In this document: positions 28,401 through 35,968 of the stretch, in pieces
Position numbering within the stretch: the first letter of the stretch is position 1
Layout of the letters: every line of letters starts with the position of its first letter
Source: Lachnospiraceae bacterium
GTDB taxonomy: Bacteria > Bacillota > Clostridia > Lachnospirales > Lachnospiraceae
Length of the DNA stretch: 64,000 bases
NCBI GenBank assembly: GCA_022794265.1
Contig: JAAWEK010000005.1
Span: 124,001-188,000 of the forward strand
Reading direction: 5' to 3'
The notes under the pieces: model-generated
Told to the model about the DNA's origin: nothing
Database searches by the model: none
What the model saw: the letters and a program-made list of their open reading frames with translations, nothing else
Translations under genes and position numbers: made by a program

Positions 28401-28467
28401 GGTACTCTATACTCAGCCATTTTCCCTCATGAATGGCCCTGAAAATGTCACGGTAAATAGTATTCAT
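25432..28467 (-). CDS. SF1 (Dna2/UPF1-like) helicase with WYL-like N-terminus and nuclease-like C-terminus
   Basis: This is a protein of about 1011 residues. The ATG at 28467 (MNTIYRDIF) is supported by AAGGGA upstream. Residues 1-85 resemble a WYL/SH3-like fold (GKWLSIEYQNK, YWIGIRNLDV, AFDTIYIDAIRSS). The helicase core has Walker A GPPGTGKT (about 348), Walker B IMDEASQ (about 607), VGDPQQLNP, YHYRCH, TVHAFQGDE and NVATSRAKDR. The end (about 885-1010) has FDFVVYE, AIELDGKEH and RDRKKNKIC, a DUF2726/Vsr-like PD-(D/E)xK arrangement with candidate residues D, E-x-D and K. It probably acts on nucleic acids. It is a single-gene transcript with its own terminator. A role in defence or in repair is equally open. 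Confidence 0.75.
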   Translation of the reverse strand: MNTIYRDIFRAIHEGKWLSIEYQNKKNEVTKYWIGIRNLDVRKRSLAVDGLHLGQYTTGAFDTIYIDAIRSSNIVEGSYCPVNQELVQDIYLNPHKYKSLFDNAANLKILNYLELCNRMDTIPYYSDFELVRFLDREKLTGEMYELSDEQFKFIVKNFQFKTEKQEGHSGKLRIQQLGMNVLSIHTAKGLYVLAYRKLELDVKQKVLRPDDEITICTEYTLNGVTENVRRYLDAEDYELLKNFERNQEKIKDCVTKHNRQVMGVDDMPYIIGMGMDIILDLHKEYEAIINMYNKNEITVPVRAFFGDLLNRPVRTKAYPIVLINKRVNLDQLLAINNAMKYPVSYIQGPPGTGKTNTIINTILTAFFNEKTVLFASYNNHPINGVVEKLLGITYRNSKIPFPILRLGNTEKVREALLHMKDIYEQTRNITIYGATLDRNREDRIEKIKKLSNLLKRYEELLDWEERRETLNRLLECEDICQPAMQMLPFQADLSGRQMEQVKKKIREAGTITDEEALALLEDDTEELKKYLYYTSARYIKRLDEPKNLELKNIILMEDEETQLEEFNKYLGKRDNIKKLQRIFPVLATTCISAHRLGEPEPMFDMVIMDEASQCNTAVSLVPIIRGESLMLVGDPQQLNPVILLDEMVNQKLKKKYNVSEEYDYRKNSIYKTYLACDAVSDEILLHYHYRCHKKIIEFNNQKYYNSRLQIQSESGEKQPLVYIDVKNSRTDYKNTAPAEVEEIVNFARMNRDKTIGVITPFVNQKKLIEEAVSRENLGHVTCGTVHAFQGDEKDVVLFSTAITEQTQAGTYEWLKNNKELINVATSRAKDRLIVLSNTDNLARLHQNDGDDDLYELIRYVKTNGESRVTQKKANSRALGVKPFSSATEEAFLKNLNHALENLWLSQSRFVVYKEVAISQVFQNNVTYSDLFYSGRFDFVVYEQQNRQQIPVLAIELDGKEHFEDAVVRERDRKKNKICRDHNLQLIRVENSYARRYNHIKEILTRYFSVRH

Positions 28468-28579
28468 ATTACAATCCCTTGTGTTATTTGATATTGTTTT
28501 ACAATGTCGCATTATATTACAGATATTTTAACATAAATAAATATTTTTTCAAGCCATTCCAATCAAATATCAAAACCTT

Positions 28580-29899
28580 TTAATTCCTCTTGTAAATTAT
28601 ATATGAAAGTCCTCCTGATATCAGCTCCGTAAAACAGAAGGCCAGCCAGACTCCCTCCGCATCCATCCATCTGCTGAAAATAAATGCAGCCGGAATAATA
28701 ATAACAACATATCTTAATAACGAAATATATAAAGACGGAACTCCTTTTCCCAATCCCTCCAGCGCGCCGGAACAGGTCACGGAAACAGCTGAAACTATAA
28801 ACCCTAAACTTATCATATGCAGGGCGGTCACACCTATTCGTACCGTCTCTTCATTGGAAGTAAATAATCCAATTAAACTTTCAGGCATAAGCCATGATAA
28901 AACCGTTCCCGCCGCCATAACTACCATGGTCAGATTCAGCGCTGTATGATATATCTTTTTTACACGCCCATATTCGCCTGCTCCGTAATTATATCCGATT
29001 ACCGGCCGGATTCCCTGGATAATGCCGTTTGCCGTCAGATATATAAAGGTCTGAAGCTTATAATAAACTCCTAATACAAGAACATATTTTTCAGAAAACT
29101 CCGATAATATACCATTTAAAGCCGAAATTGTCAGAGACGGCAATGCCATATTAAACGTAGCCGGAATTCCTACCGAATATAGTTTTGCAATCACATGTTT
29201 ATCCGGACGTATACAGTCCCGTTTTATTTTCACTGGCATCGGCCGTACTATATAAAACAATATATATACTGCAAGTGATACGCATTGCCCAATTCCGGTT
29301 GCATAAGCCGCCCCCGCAATACCCATAGCCGGGAAACAGCCGATTCCGAAAATCATCAGCGGGTCCAGAATAATATTCACGATAAAACCACACATCATAC
29401 TGAACATGGATATCTTCATTCTTCCCACTGACTGAAAGATTTTCTCAAAGGATATTCCTAACGTAATGATTACAGAAAATACAAACGCCCGGTTAGAATA
29501 TATCAATGCTGATTCTATAATCTCATTGCCTGATGTAAACATCCTTAAAAACCACGGCATTCCGCCAATACACAAAACCGTCAGCAACACACCATGTATC
29601 ATATTCAGTATAATTCCCTGCGTCACCGCCTGATTGGCACGCTTTCTGTCATCTGCTCCCAAATAAAATGCCGCATTTACATTGATTCCAATCCCAAACC
29701 CCACCGCAATGGAATTAATCAGATTTTGTACCGGATATACGAGGGCCAGAGCCGTCATGGCATCTTCACTTAATTTTGCCACAAAAAAACTGTCAACAAT
29801 ATTATAAAGCGAATTGACAGCCATAGAAATTACCATTGGCAATGACATAGACAATACCAGCGGCAGTATCTTTTGTTCACGCATAAATGTCTGATTCAT
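28580..29899 (-). CDS. MATE family efflux transporter
   Basis: This 439-residue membrane protein has about 12 helices, the size usual for MATE pumps that export drugs or metabolites against Na+ or H+. The N-terminal half has LVLSMSLPMVISMAVNSLYNIVDSFFVAKL and the second half begins near residue 235 with a similar pattern (YSVGIPATFNMALPSL). GYNYGAGEYGRVKK is the MATE family motif after helix 7. It has its own ribosome site (AAGGAGAGAATT) and follows the other MATE gene, separated by a terminator hairpin. The substrate is unknown. Confidence 0.87.
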   Translation of the reverse strand: MNQTFMREQKILPLVLSMSLPMVISMAVNSLYNIVDSFFVAKLSEDAMTALALVYPVQNLINSIAVGFGIGINVNAAFYLGADDRKRANQAVTQGIILNMIHGVLLTVLCIGGMPWFLRMFTSGNEIIESALIYSNRAFVFSVIITLGISFEKIFQSVGRMKISMFSMMCGFIVNIILDPLMIFGIGCFPAMGIAGAAYATGIGQCVSLAVYILFYIVRPMPVKIKRDCIRPDKHVIAKLYSVGIPATFNMALPSLTISALNGILSEFSEKYVLVLGVYYKLQTFIYLTANGIIQGIRPVIGYNYGAGEYGRVKKIYHTALNLTMVVMAAGTVLSWLMPESLIGLFTSNEETVRIGVTALHMISLGFIVSAVSVTCSGALEGLGKGVPSLYISLLRYVVIIIPAAFIFSRWMDAEGVWLAFCFTELISGGLSYIIYKRN

Positions 29900-29920
29900 A
29901 AATTCTCTCCTTTTGAAAAA

Positions 29921-29957
29921 TTAAAAGCCACACAACTACATACGGTAATTGTGTGGC
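29921..29957 (-). terminator. intrinsic terminator after the upstream MATE gene
   Basis: GCCACACAA (29927-29935) pairs with TTGTGTGGC (29949-29957). On the minus strand the stem is followed by TTTTAATTTTTC. It lies about 65 bases beyond the stop of the gene at 30023-31384. Confidence 0.75.
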
Positions 29958-30022
29958 GAAAAAAGATTTCTCTTGAAAAATCCACTCCTAAAAAGGTTTT
30001 ATATTTATAAAATAACATAACT

Positions 30023-31384
30023 TTATCCGGTTGTCAAATTATCCTCTGTCCATATATATTGCTTTCTTATATAGAACAGTCCCACCAGGTCCGCCAGAAA
30101 CCAGCCGGCAGGAATGGACCACCATATGCCCAGAACACCTGCCGACGAAACAGAAGCCAGTAAATATGCCAGTACAACCCTGGTTCCCAAAGAGATTACC
30201 GTCAGCACCAGAGACATTTCAGGCTTTTCAATCCCCCTGCAGAATCCATACAATAAAAACAATATTCCGATTCCACAGTAAAAGCTACCTTCAATTCTTA
30301 AATATTCCGCACCGATTCCTATAATCTCCGACTCTCTGCCGGTTACAAAAAGCCGCATCAGATAAGGCGCCAGAATAAAAATAACCGCCGATACCGCCAG
30401 ACAGAACACCGTGGAAATCTTTACCGCCTGCCGTACGGCTTCCCTGACTCTGTCTTTTTTTCCTCCGCCATAATTCTGGGAAATGAAAAGAGAAAATGCA
30501 TTGCCAAATTCCTGTGCCGGCATATAAGCAATGGAATCAATTTTTACTGCTGCCGCAAATGCCGACATAACTGCCGCCCCAAAACTGTTTACCAGTCCCT
30601 GTATCATCAGAATCCCAAAATTCATTACCGACTGCTGAATACATGCCGCTGTGGAATGGCGTATGATTTCCGTCATGATTCCCTTACGAAATATAAAATT
30701 CTCCGGTTCCGGACGAAGTTCCGGTTCCCGGACCCATACGTAAACCACAATACCAATGCCGGATACCGCCTGTGCAATGACTGTTGCCTGGGCAGCACCC
30801 GCTACCCCCATGTTGAACACTACCACAAATAAAAGATCAAGCCCTATATTCAGTACCGCCGCAATTCCCAGAAAATACAGGGGAGCAACGGAATTCCCAA
30901 TCCCCCGCAGCAAAAAGGCAGAATAATTGTAAAGAAATACAAAGAAAATGCCACAGAAAATAATCCTCACATATTCCTTCATTAATCCATAGACCTCTGC
31001 CGGAACCTGAAGTATATGTAAAATGGAATGAATCCCGATAAATGCAAGAAGGTTTATTACAATCGTGACAAACGCAATAAACAGGAATGAAGCTACCATA
31101 CAATCCTTCATTTTCCGTCTGTCATTTTTACCAAAGCAGACAGAGAAAACAGCGCCGCTTCCCATACACAATCCAATGATAACGGAATTCAGAAAAGTCA
31201 TCAGCGTGTAGGCGGAACCTACTCCCCCCAGGGCATCGGAACCCAGATACCGGCCCACAATCAATGTATCCGCAATGTTATAGCACTGCTGCAGGAGGTT
31301 TCCCAGTATCATAGGACCGGCAAATAACATCATAGTTCCGGTTACGCTTCCCCGGGTTAAATCCTTTTCCACAACTGCTGTCAT
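30023..31384 (-). CDS. MATE family efflux transporter
   Basis: This 453-residue, 12-helix transporter is not closely similar to the neighbouring MATE protein, so this is not a fresh tandem duplication. It has MMLFAGPMILGNLLQQCYNIADTLIVGRYLG at the start, a mid-protein repeat of the fold (HSTAACIQQSVMNFGILMIQG) and the family motif SQNYGGGKKDRVREA. It belongs to the DinF/NorM-like branch common in Clostridia. It is preceded by a gap of 167 bases with a possible promoter and followed by a clear terminator, so it is probably transcribed alone. Confidence 0.87.
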   Translation of the reverse strand: MTAVVEKDLTRGSVTGTMMLFAGPMILGNLLQQCYNIADTLIVGRYLGSDALGGVGSAYTLMTFLNSVIIGLCMGSGAVFSVCFGKNDRRKMKDCMVASFLFIAFVTIVINLLAFIGIHSILHILQVPAEVYGLMKEYVRIIFCGIFFVFLYNYSAFLLRGIGNSVAPLYFLGIAAVLNIGLDLLFVVVFNMGVAGAAQATVIAQAVSGIGIVVYVWVREPELRPEPENFIFRKGIMTEIIRHSTAACIQQSVMNFGILMIQGLVNSFGAAVMSAFAAAVKIDSIAYMPAQEFGNAFSLFISQNYGGGKKDRVREAVRQAVKISTVFCLAVSAVIFILAPYLMRLFVTGRESEIIGIGAEYLRIEGSFYCGIGILFLLYGFCRGIEKPEMSLVLTVISLGTRVVLAYLLASVSSAGVLGIWWSIPAGWFLADLVGLFYIRKQYIWTEDNLTTG

Positions 31385-31551
31385 TCCTTTCTCTTTATTC
31401 TGTATACCCCTGCCTGAAGATTCAATACCCAGACCATTTTAATTTAAAGATTCATATTTTTATCATAAATTTTCAACCATATTATAGGGCAAAGCATTGG
31501 AATGGTCAACAGGAACATTTCTTTTATGCCAATACAAATACATAGTCAGAT

Positions 31552-32799
31552 TCATCTTTTTCCCATACACTTAAAAATGTTTTTTGTTCCAACCGCAAGG
31601 ACCATGGAAACCGTACCTGCAAACAGGAAGACGGCTGCCTCCCATCCCTTACATACATCAAACAGGACACCATAAAAAACATTTCCAGCCGGCTGTGCGC
31701 ACATGGACACAGTTAATATGACCGCTATAACCTTTCCCAGTAAATTTCCAGGTGTTTCCGCCTGAATAAAAGACATCATCTGTACCGTGAAAACAGTGGA
31801 AAATACCATTATCACGAAGCAGCATATGGTCATTACAATATAGTTTACCAGCCCGGAGGAAAAGAATATCAGGGACGCTCCCACTGGAAATACACAGGCG
31901 GCACAGATAATAATCAGGTTTCCCGCTTTTTGTATTCCCAGCTTTTTTGCAAAAATGCCTGCTCCGATACCGCCGGCCAACCCTCCGGCCGCCAGCGCCC
32001 CCTGTGAGAAACCATACAGACGGTTTGCCAGCCCTGCATCCAGACGCAATACCTCCGTTATCATATACGGCAGTCCTACAATAATTATGGACGACAAAAA
32101 CAAATTGACTCCGCAGGTAACCAGTACCCCCTTTCCCAAAACCGGCTTTTCTTTTCTGATAAAGCTGATACTTTCAGAAAAGTCATTCTTAATTATCTTC
32201 CGGACACCAACACCGGAATCCTGTTTTAAATAAGGTATTTTTATAAAAATTTCCATAATCGAAGATAACAGGAAGCAAAAAATACCAATCCATAAGATAG
32301 GCTTTAATCCGTATACACTGTACAGAATTCCGCCAAGAACAGGTCCCATTAAATTAGCAAAAGAACTTACCGTGTTGACGACAGAATTGGCGGCCATAAA
32401 CCGGTCAGGACTTACCAGCGCAGGAATACTGGCCTGTACGGACGGCTGATAGGCGCCTGCAATTCCATATAAAAGCATCATCGTCACCGTCATCAGAAAC
32501 GTCAGGTTAACATTCCCCAGCAACATGGAAAAGACCATAATAACTACTGCCGTAAAAAAATCCAATATAACCATAATGTTTCTTTTATTTACCCTGTCAG
32601 CAACAATGCCGCCCAGAGGCGATAAAATGATTGCAGGTATAATCGCCAAAGCCGTTACGGTACCATAAACCGAAGATGAGCCCGTCTGGTTCAGAAGATA
32701 CAGCGGCAGTGCAAACCGGATAATGGCATTTCCGAACAGAGAAATAATCTGACCGATAACCACCATTGTGTAATCTTTTGAAAATAACTTCTGATTCAT
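31552..32799 (-). CDS. MFS transporter (MFS_3, macrolide/siderophore efflux-like)
   Basis: This is a 12-helix transporter of about 415 residues. The ATG at 32799 (MNQKLFSKDYTMVV) has AAGGAAATAAAA upstream. The loop between helices 2 and 3 carries the motif A variant GGIVADRVNKRNIM, and FLMTVTMMLLYGIAGAYQPSVQASIPALV is typical of the MFS_3 group, which exports macrolides or enterobactin. The gene follows the BcrAB-type ABC exporter by 36 bases on the same strand, so a TetR-controlled multidrug operon is likely. Confidence 0.85.
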   Translation of the reverse strand: MNQKLFSKDYTMVVIGQIISLFGNAIIRFALPLYLLNQTGSSSVYGTVTALAIIPAIILSPLGGIVADRVNKRNIMVILDFFTAVVIMVFSMLLGNVNLTFLMTVTMMLLYGIAGAYQPSVQASIPALVSPDRFMAANSVVNTVSSFANLMGPVLGGILYSVYGLKPILWIGIFCFLLSSIMEIFIKIPYLKQDSGVGVRKIIKNDFSESISFIRKEKPVLGKGVLVTCGVNLFLSSIIIVGLPYMITEVLRLDAGLANRLYGFSQGALAAGGLAGGIGAGIFAKKLGIQKAGNLIIICAACVFPVGASLIFFSSGLVNYIVMTICCFVIMVFSTVFTVQMMSFIQAETPGNLLGKVIAVILTVSMCAQPAGNVFYGVLFDVCKGWEAAVFLFAGTVSMVLAVGTKNIFKCMGKR

Positions 32800-32835
32800 T
32801 TTTATTTCCTTTCTTTTTACAATTTCTTTCAATCT

Positions 32836-33537
32836 TTAAACCTCCATCTTTTCTATTCCTTTGGAAAGAAACCGATACATTCCTCCGGCTGCCAATGCAG
32901 AACAGATTCCGGCAGCTAATATACTCAAAACCGTATGTTCCGGCATACTTGCAATGAAATTTGGAATAACACACACAATCAGTAACGAACATATAACCGC
33001 TGCCATAACCGAACGTTTTATCCAGCCTACCGCTGCAGATATGATTCCGATAGCAAAAGATATGATTCCCGATAAAAAGCCGGATAACAGCACCTGTAAA
33101 ATTAAAAAAACTTCTGAAGACCGGGGCATAATTCCAAATATTTCCGCTGTAATATACATGACCCCCAAGACGGCTGTATTGCTGACGAATGCCGCTCCCG
33201 TGGTAATGCACATTATAATCATACATTTAACATTTAGGATTTTCTTTCGCCTGACAGGATATGTAAAAAGCATAACTGCATTTTTTCCGCAGTACTCGTC
33301 AACAATCATCCTGGCCCCGGCAACCGCCGAAAAAACACTGTAGCAGGCAATCGTCAAAGCTGTAGTCAGTGCGGATAATCCATTCCATTCTGTAAACAGG
33401 TCTCCTTCCTCTGGCGTATCTCCCCCCAAAAAGAGAAATAAAATTCCCATTGCCTGCAGACTTATGTATATTCCAAGTACTGCCCACAGATAAGAAGATT
33501 TCCGTATCTTCATCATTTCAATTTTAAACAGATTCAT
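32836..33537 (-). CDS. ABC-2 permease (BcrB type)
   Basis: This 233-residue permease has six hydrophobic segments (for example YLWAVLGIYISLQAMGILFLF, LTIACYSVFSAVAGARMIV, VFLILQVLLSGFLSGII). The MIVDEYCGKNAVMLFTYPVRRKKILNVKC segment is the conserved cytoplasmic region of lantibiotic/bacitracin exporter permeases. Its start overlaps the ATPase stop by 4 bases, so translation is coupled. With the ATPase it forms a two-gene exporter within the TetR-linked cluster. Confidence 0.8.
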   Translation of the reverse strand: MNLFKIEMMKIRKSSYLWAVLGIYISLQAMGILFLFLGGDTPEEGDLFTEWNGLSALTTALTIACYSVFSAVAGARMIVDEYCGKNAVMLFTYPVRRKKILNVKCMIIMCITTGAAFVSNTAVLGVMYITAEIFGIMPRSSEVFLILQVLLSGFLSGIISFAIGIISAAVGWIKRSVMAAVICSLLIVCVIPNFIASMPEHTVLSILAAGICSALAAGGMYRFLSKGIEKMEV

Positions 33538-34247
33538 TTTCCATCTCTCCTCATATAATTTATAACATAATCTTCGAATTTTTCATCACTTTCCGCTTCC
33601 TGTTCCGCAACTGAAAATTCCTGTTTTATATAACCACCGGATAATATTCCTATACGGTCTGCCGTATGACGGATTTCTCCAACCATATGGCTTGACAACA
33701 GGATAGACATCCCCCGTGCCGTCAGCTTTCGCATAACTTCTCTCATTTCCGTAATTGCAACCGGGTCCAGTCCGTTCAGCGGTTCGTCCAGAATCAACAA
33801 TTTCGGACTGTGAATGATTGCCCTGGCAATGCCAAGCCTCTGCCTCATTCCCAGAGAATAAGCGGAAACGGATTTTTTTCCTACATTTTCAAGTCCCACC
33901 AGAACTAAAGTTTCGGTTATATTCCCCTTTTTCCCCATTAATGCAAGGTGCATGGAGAGTATTTCAAATGCAGTCAGATGCTCATAGAATACCGGAATTT
34001 CAATCATGCTACCGATATTGGCCAAATACTCCCAATCCTCACCTCTTTCTTTGTCCAATACCCTGATAGTCCCCCGGTCAGTCTTCTGCAACCCAAGAAT
34101 CATTTTCATCAGTGTAGTTTTTCCGGCTCCATTGATACCTAAAAGTCCATATATTTCTCCTTGCTGTACTTTAAAACTGCAGTGATTAATTACCTGTGAA
34201 TTACCATAGCTTTTTTCCACCGAATTTACTTCTAATATCGTATTCAT
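33534..34247 (-). CDS. ABC transporter ATPase (BcrA type)
   Basis: This is an ATPase of about 237 residues. The ATG at 34247 (MNTILEVNSVEKSYG) has AAAGGAGAAATA just upstream. It has Walker A GINGAGKTT, the Q-loop region IEIPVFYEHLTAFE, signature YSLGMRQRLG, Walker B LILDEPLNGLD and switch His (LSSHMVGEI). It pairs with the overlapping permease gene. It is the first gene downstream of the TetR regulator, with a gap of 109 bases. The promoter in that gap or the tetR promoter may drive it. Confidence 0.87.
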   Translation of the reverse strand: MNTILEVNSVEKSYGNSQVINHCSFKVQQGEIYGLLGINGAGKTTLMKMILGLQKTDRGTIRVLDKERGEDWEYLANIGSMIEIPVFYEHLTAFEILSMHLALMGKKGNITETLVLVGLENVGKKSVSAYSLGMRQRLGIARAIIHSPKLLILDEPLNGLDPVAITEMREVMRKLTARGMSILLSSHMVGEIRHTADRIGILSGGYIKQEFSVAEQEAESDEKFEDYVINYMRRDGK

Positions 34248-34356
34248 TATTTCTCCTTTCAATACCGACGTCCGGTATGTATTTAGTTTTAAAATTATCT
34301 GCCCCTGATATCAGGGCAGATTCTTTAAATAATAAAAAGTAAAACTATAGTTTTCG

Positions 34357-35010
34357 TTATTTGTTTTCCCAATAGATGCCGGTCAGTTCCTGTAGCCGTT
34401 CCAACAATTCATCATCCACAATATCCAGACCAAATCCCTGCATCATCTGGCGGAATATCATAAATTTCCGAAACGATTCGGCCGGTGTGCTTTCAAATAT
34501 CATGGGATTCGTCCATATATTTGCAACAAGAATAATCAACTCCGCCAATTCCGCCGGATAATCCGTCTGAATAGATCCATCTGCGATTCCCTGTTGAATA
34601 ATCGGCAGAATATAGTGTGGCGCCGCTTCATCCACCGTTTCACGAAAAATACTGTAAAGCAGTCTTGGATTGTTTCCTAAATCCGGAGCCACTGTAAATA
34701 TGTCATTCTGAACCGGTCTGGAAATAGATTCTTTAAAAATGGTTCTTAGTTTTTCCTTTCCACTCAAATCCGTACGGTCACGGATTGCTATCAGCATCTT
34801 GTTGGATTCTTCCGTCATTTTGTCCGTAACGGCAACCAGAATATCCTCTTTTGACTTAAAATGGTGATAAATAGCCCCTTTACTAAGGCCACCCAGATGA
34901 TTGATAATATCCTGTATCGATGTATGCTCATATCCCTGTTCCATAAACAGCCGGAAGGCTACATCTAAAATCCGGTTAACAGTTTCCTCCGGGTGTTTGT
35001 TTCTTGCCAA
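34357..35010 (-). CDS. TetR/AcrR family regulator
   Basis: This is a repressor of about 217 residues. The start is set at a TTG at 35010 (MARNKHPEETVNRIL), because an AGGAGG site stands 10 bases upstream. The ATG at 35031 has no ribosome site and lies inside an operator palindrome. The N-terminal HTH (about residues 10-55) reads ILDVAFRLFMEQGYEHTSIQDIINHLGGLSKGAIYHHFKSKEDIL in parts. The C-terminal ligand domain is typical but not specific. It is divergent in no direction: tetR, the ABC exporter and the MFS pump all run leftward, so it probably represses itself and the pump genes. Confidence 0.85.
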   Translation of the reverse strand: MARNKHPEETVNRILDVAFRLFMEQGYEHTSIQDIINHLGGLSKGAIYHHFKSKEDILVAVTDKMTEESNKMLIAIRDRTDLSGKEKLRTIFKESISRPVQNDIFTVAPDLGNNPRLLYSIFRETVDEAAPHYILPIIQQGIADGSIQTDYPAELAELIILVANIWTNPMIFESTPAESFRKFMIFRQMMQGFGLDIVDDELLERLQELTGIYWENK

Positions 35011-35027
35011 TATTCCTGCACCTCCTG

Positions 35028-35076
35028 ACATACCATTGGTATGTTTATATTATCATACCAATAGTATGTTTGTCAA
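35028..35076 (-). promoter_or_regulatory. tetR promoter with two operator palindromes
   Basis: On the minus strand TTGACA (35071-35076) and TAATAT (35047-35052) make a sigma-A-type promoter with an 18-base spacer. One imperfect palindrome (CATACCAATAGTATG) lies in that spacer. A second, near-perfect one (ACATACCATTGGTATGT, 35028-35044) covers the likely transcription start. The half-site CATACCA is shared. This is the expected layout for TetR autorepression. Confidence 0.7.
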
Positions 35077-35465
35077 TCTTTAAATGCTTCCATTTCTATG
35101 CACTTCCACCTCTCACCTGATACATCATAGTATACATCCTGTTCCATGTTGATTTCTTTAAACCCTGCTGCCTTGTAACAGTAATACGCAGACGGATTAT
35201 TTTCAAATACACCAAGGGTTACTTTACTGACCTTTAATATCTCAAAGGCAAATTTAAGCGCAAGCATAAGCATCGTTTTTCCATATCCTCTGCCACGTTT
35301 TGAATCATCTACTATAACAAATCCAAATCGTAAAACCTGTTTTTGTTCATCGGTAAATCTCATAATTAAATGTCCAACAACTCCGCTTTCATCAAATGCC
35401 GTCATGGGATAAAAATCATCGGGATTCAGACAGTTTCCATTACATTCAATATACTTATGATTCAT
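35073..35465 (-). pseudogene. GNAT acetyltransferase lacking its N-terminus
   Basis: This 130-residue piece contains the core of a GNAT enzyme: acetyl-CoA loop RGRGYGKTMLMLAL (about residue 58), then VTLGVFENNPSAYYCYKAAGF. It is about 30 residues shorter than relatives at the N-terminus, where the first two strands should be. The first codons overlap the stop of the GNAT fragment upstream by 4 bases, so it could still be translated by coupling. It is probably a remnant formed by deletion between two neighbouring GNAT genes. Its stop codon lies within the tetR -35 element. Confidence 0.6.
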
Positions 35466-35746
35466 ATCATCTTCCGTAACCGGAAAAGTCTCATATCTGT
35501 CAGTACATACACTCTTGTGATGTGATTTCCCTTTATGGTTCCCGTTCCAATGATTCTGTTATTTTCCAAAAGAACATAAGTGTTTCCATTTTCAATATCT
35601 TCACCGATATTCTGTTCATTATGAAACTCAAAAAACATATCTACAATTTCCATGAGATAATACCTGGGATAGACCTTCTTAATTGTATCCTGTACTATTT
35701 CGTATATATCTTTTTTTTCTTCAGGTTCTGCCAATCTGTATTCCAT
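35462..35746 (-). pseudogene. N-terminal fragment of a GNAT acetyltransferase
   Basis: This 94-residue frame has a good ribosome site (AGGAGGATTTAT). It begins like a complete GNAT (MEYRLAEPEEKKDIYEIVQDTIK) with LLENNRIIGTGTIKGNHITRVYVL. It stops just where the acetyl-CoA-binding loop should begin, with a run of unrelated residues (TDMRLFRLRKMI). The catalytic half is absent; a different GNAT core follows. The break is probably a deletion or frameshift that fused two paralogues. Confidence 0.65.
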
Positions 35747-35875
35747 ATAAATCCTCCTAATGTTTCTGTTCTTTAAAAGGGAGTGTTAGAATTTCGCAAT
35801 TCTGTATAATTTCCATTAGCAATAAACCCATGATATAAATGATATAGGGGCACAACTGAATATATACTGCCGTCC

Positions 35876-35930
35876 GATTGCTTCTTCTTTCAACTGTATC
35901 AGTTCTTTTGAAAAAGAATTAGAAGCAATC
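35876..35930. other. inverted repeat downstream of the Pho sensor kinase gene
   Basis: GATTGCTTCT (35876-35885) and AGAAGCAATC (35921-35930) pair perfectly across a 35-base loop. The loop contains a smaller TTCTTTT/AAAAGAA stem. It is 38 bases past the kinase stop and is a possible terminator, though a clean U-tract is lacking. Confidence 0.4.
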
Positions 35931-35968
35931 GATAAGGCAATCTTTTAAACAGTCCAGTGTTTAAAGGT

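Noticed and set aside
28580..31384. Recent tandem duplication of the MATE genes
   Set aside because: The two proteins differ throughout apart from family motifs, and each has its own ribosome site with a terminator between.
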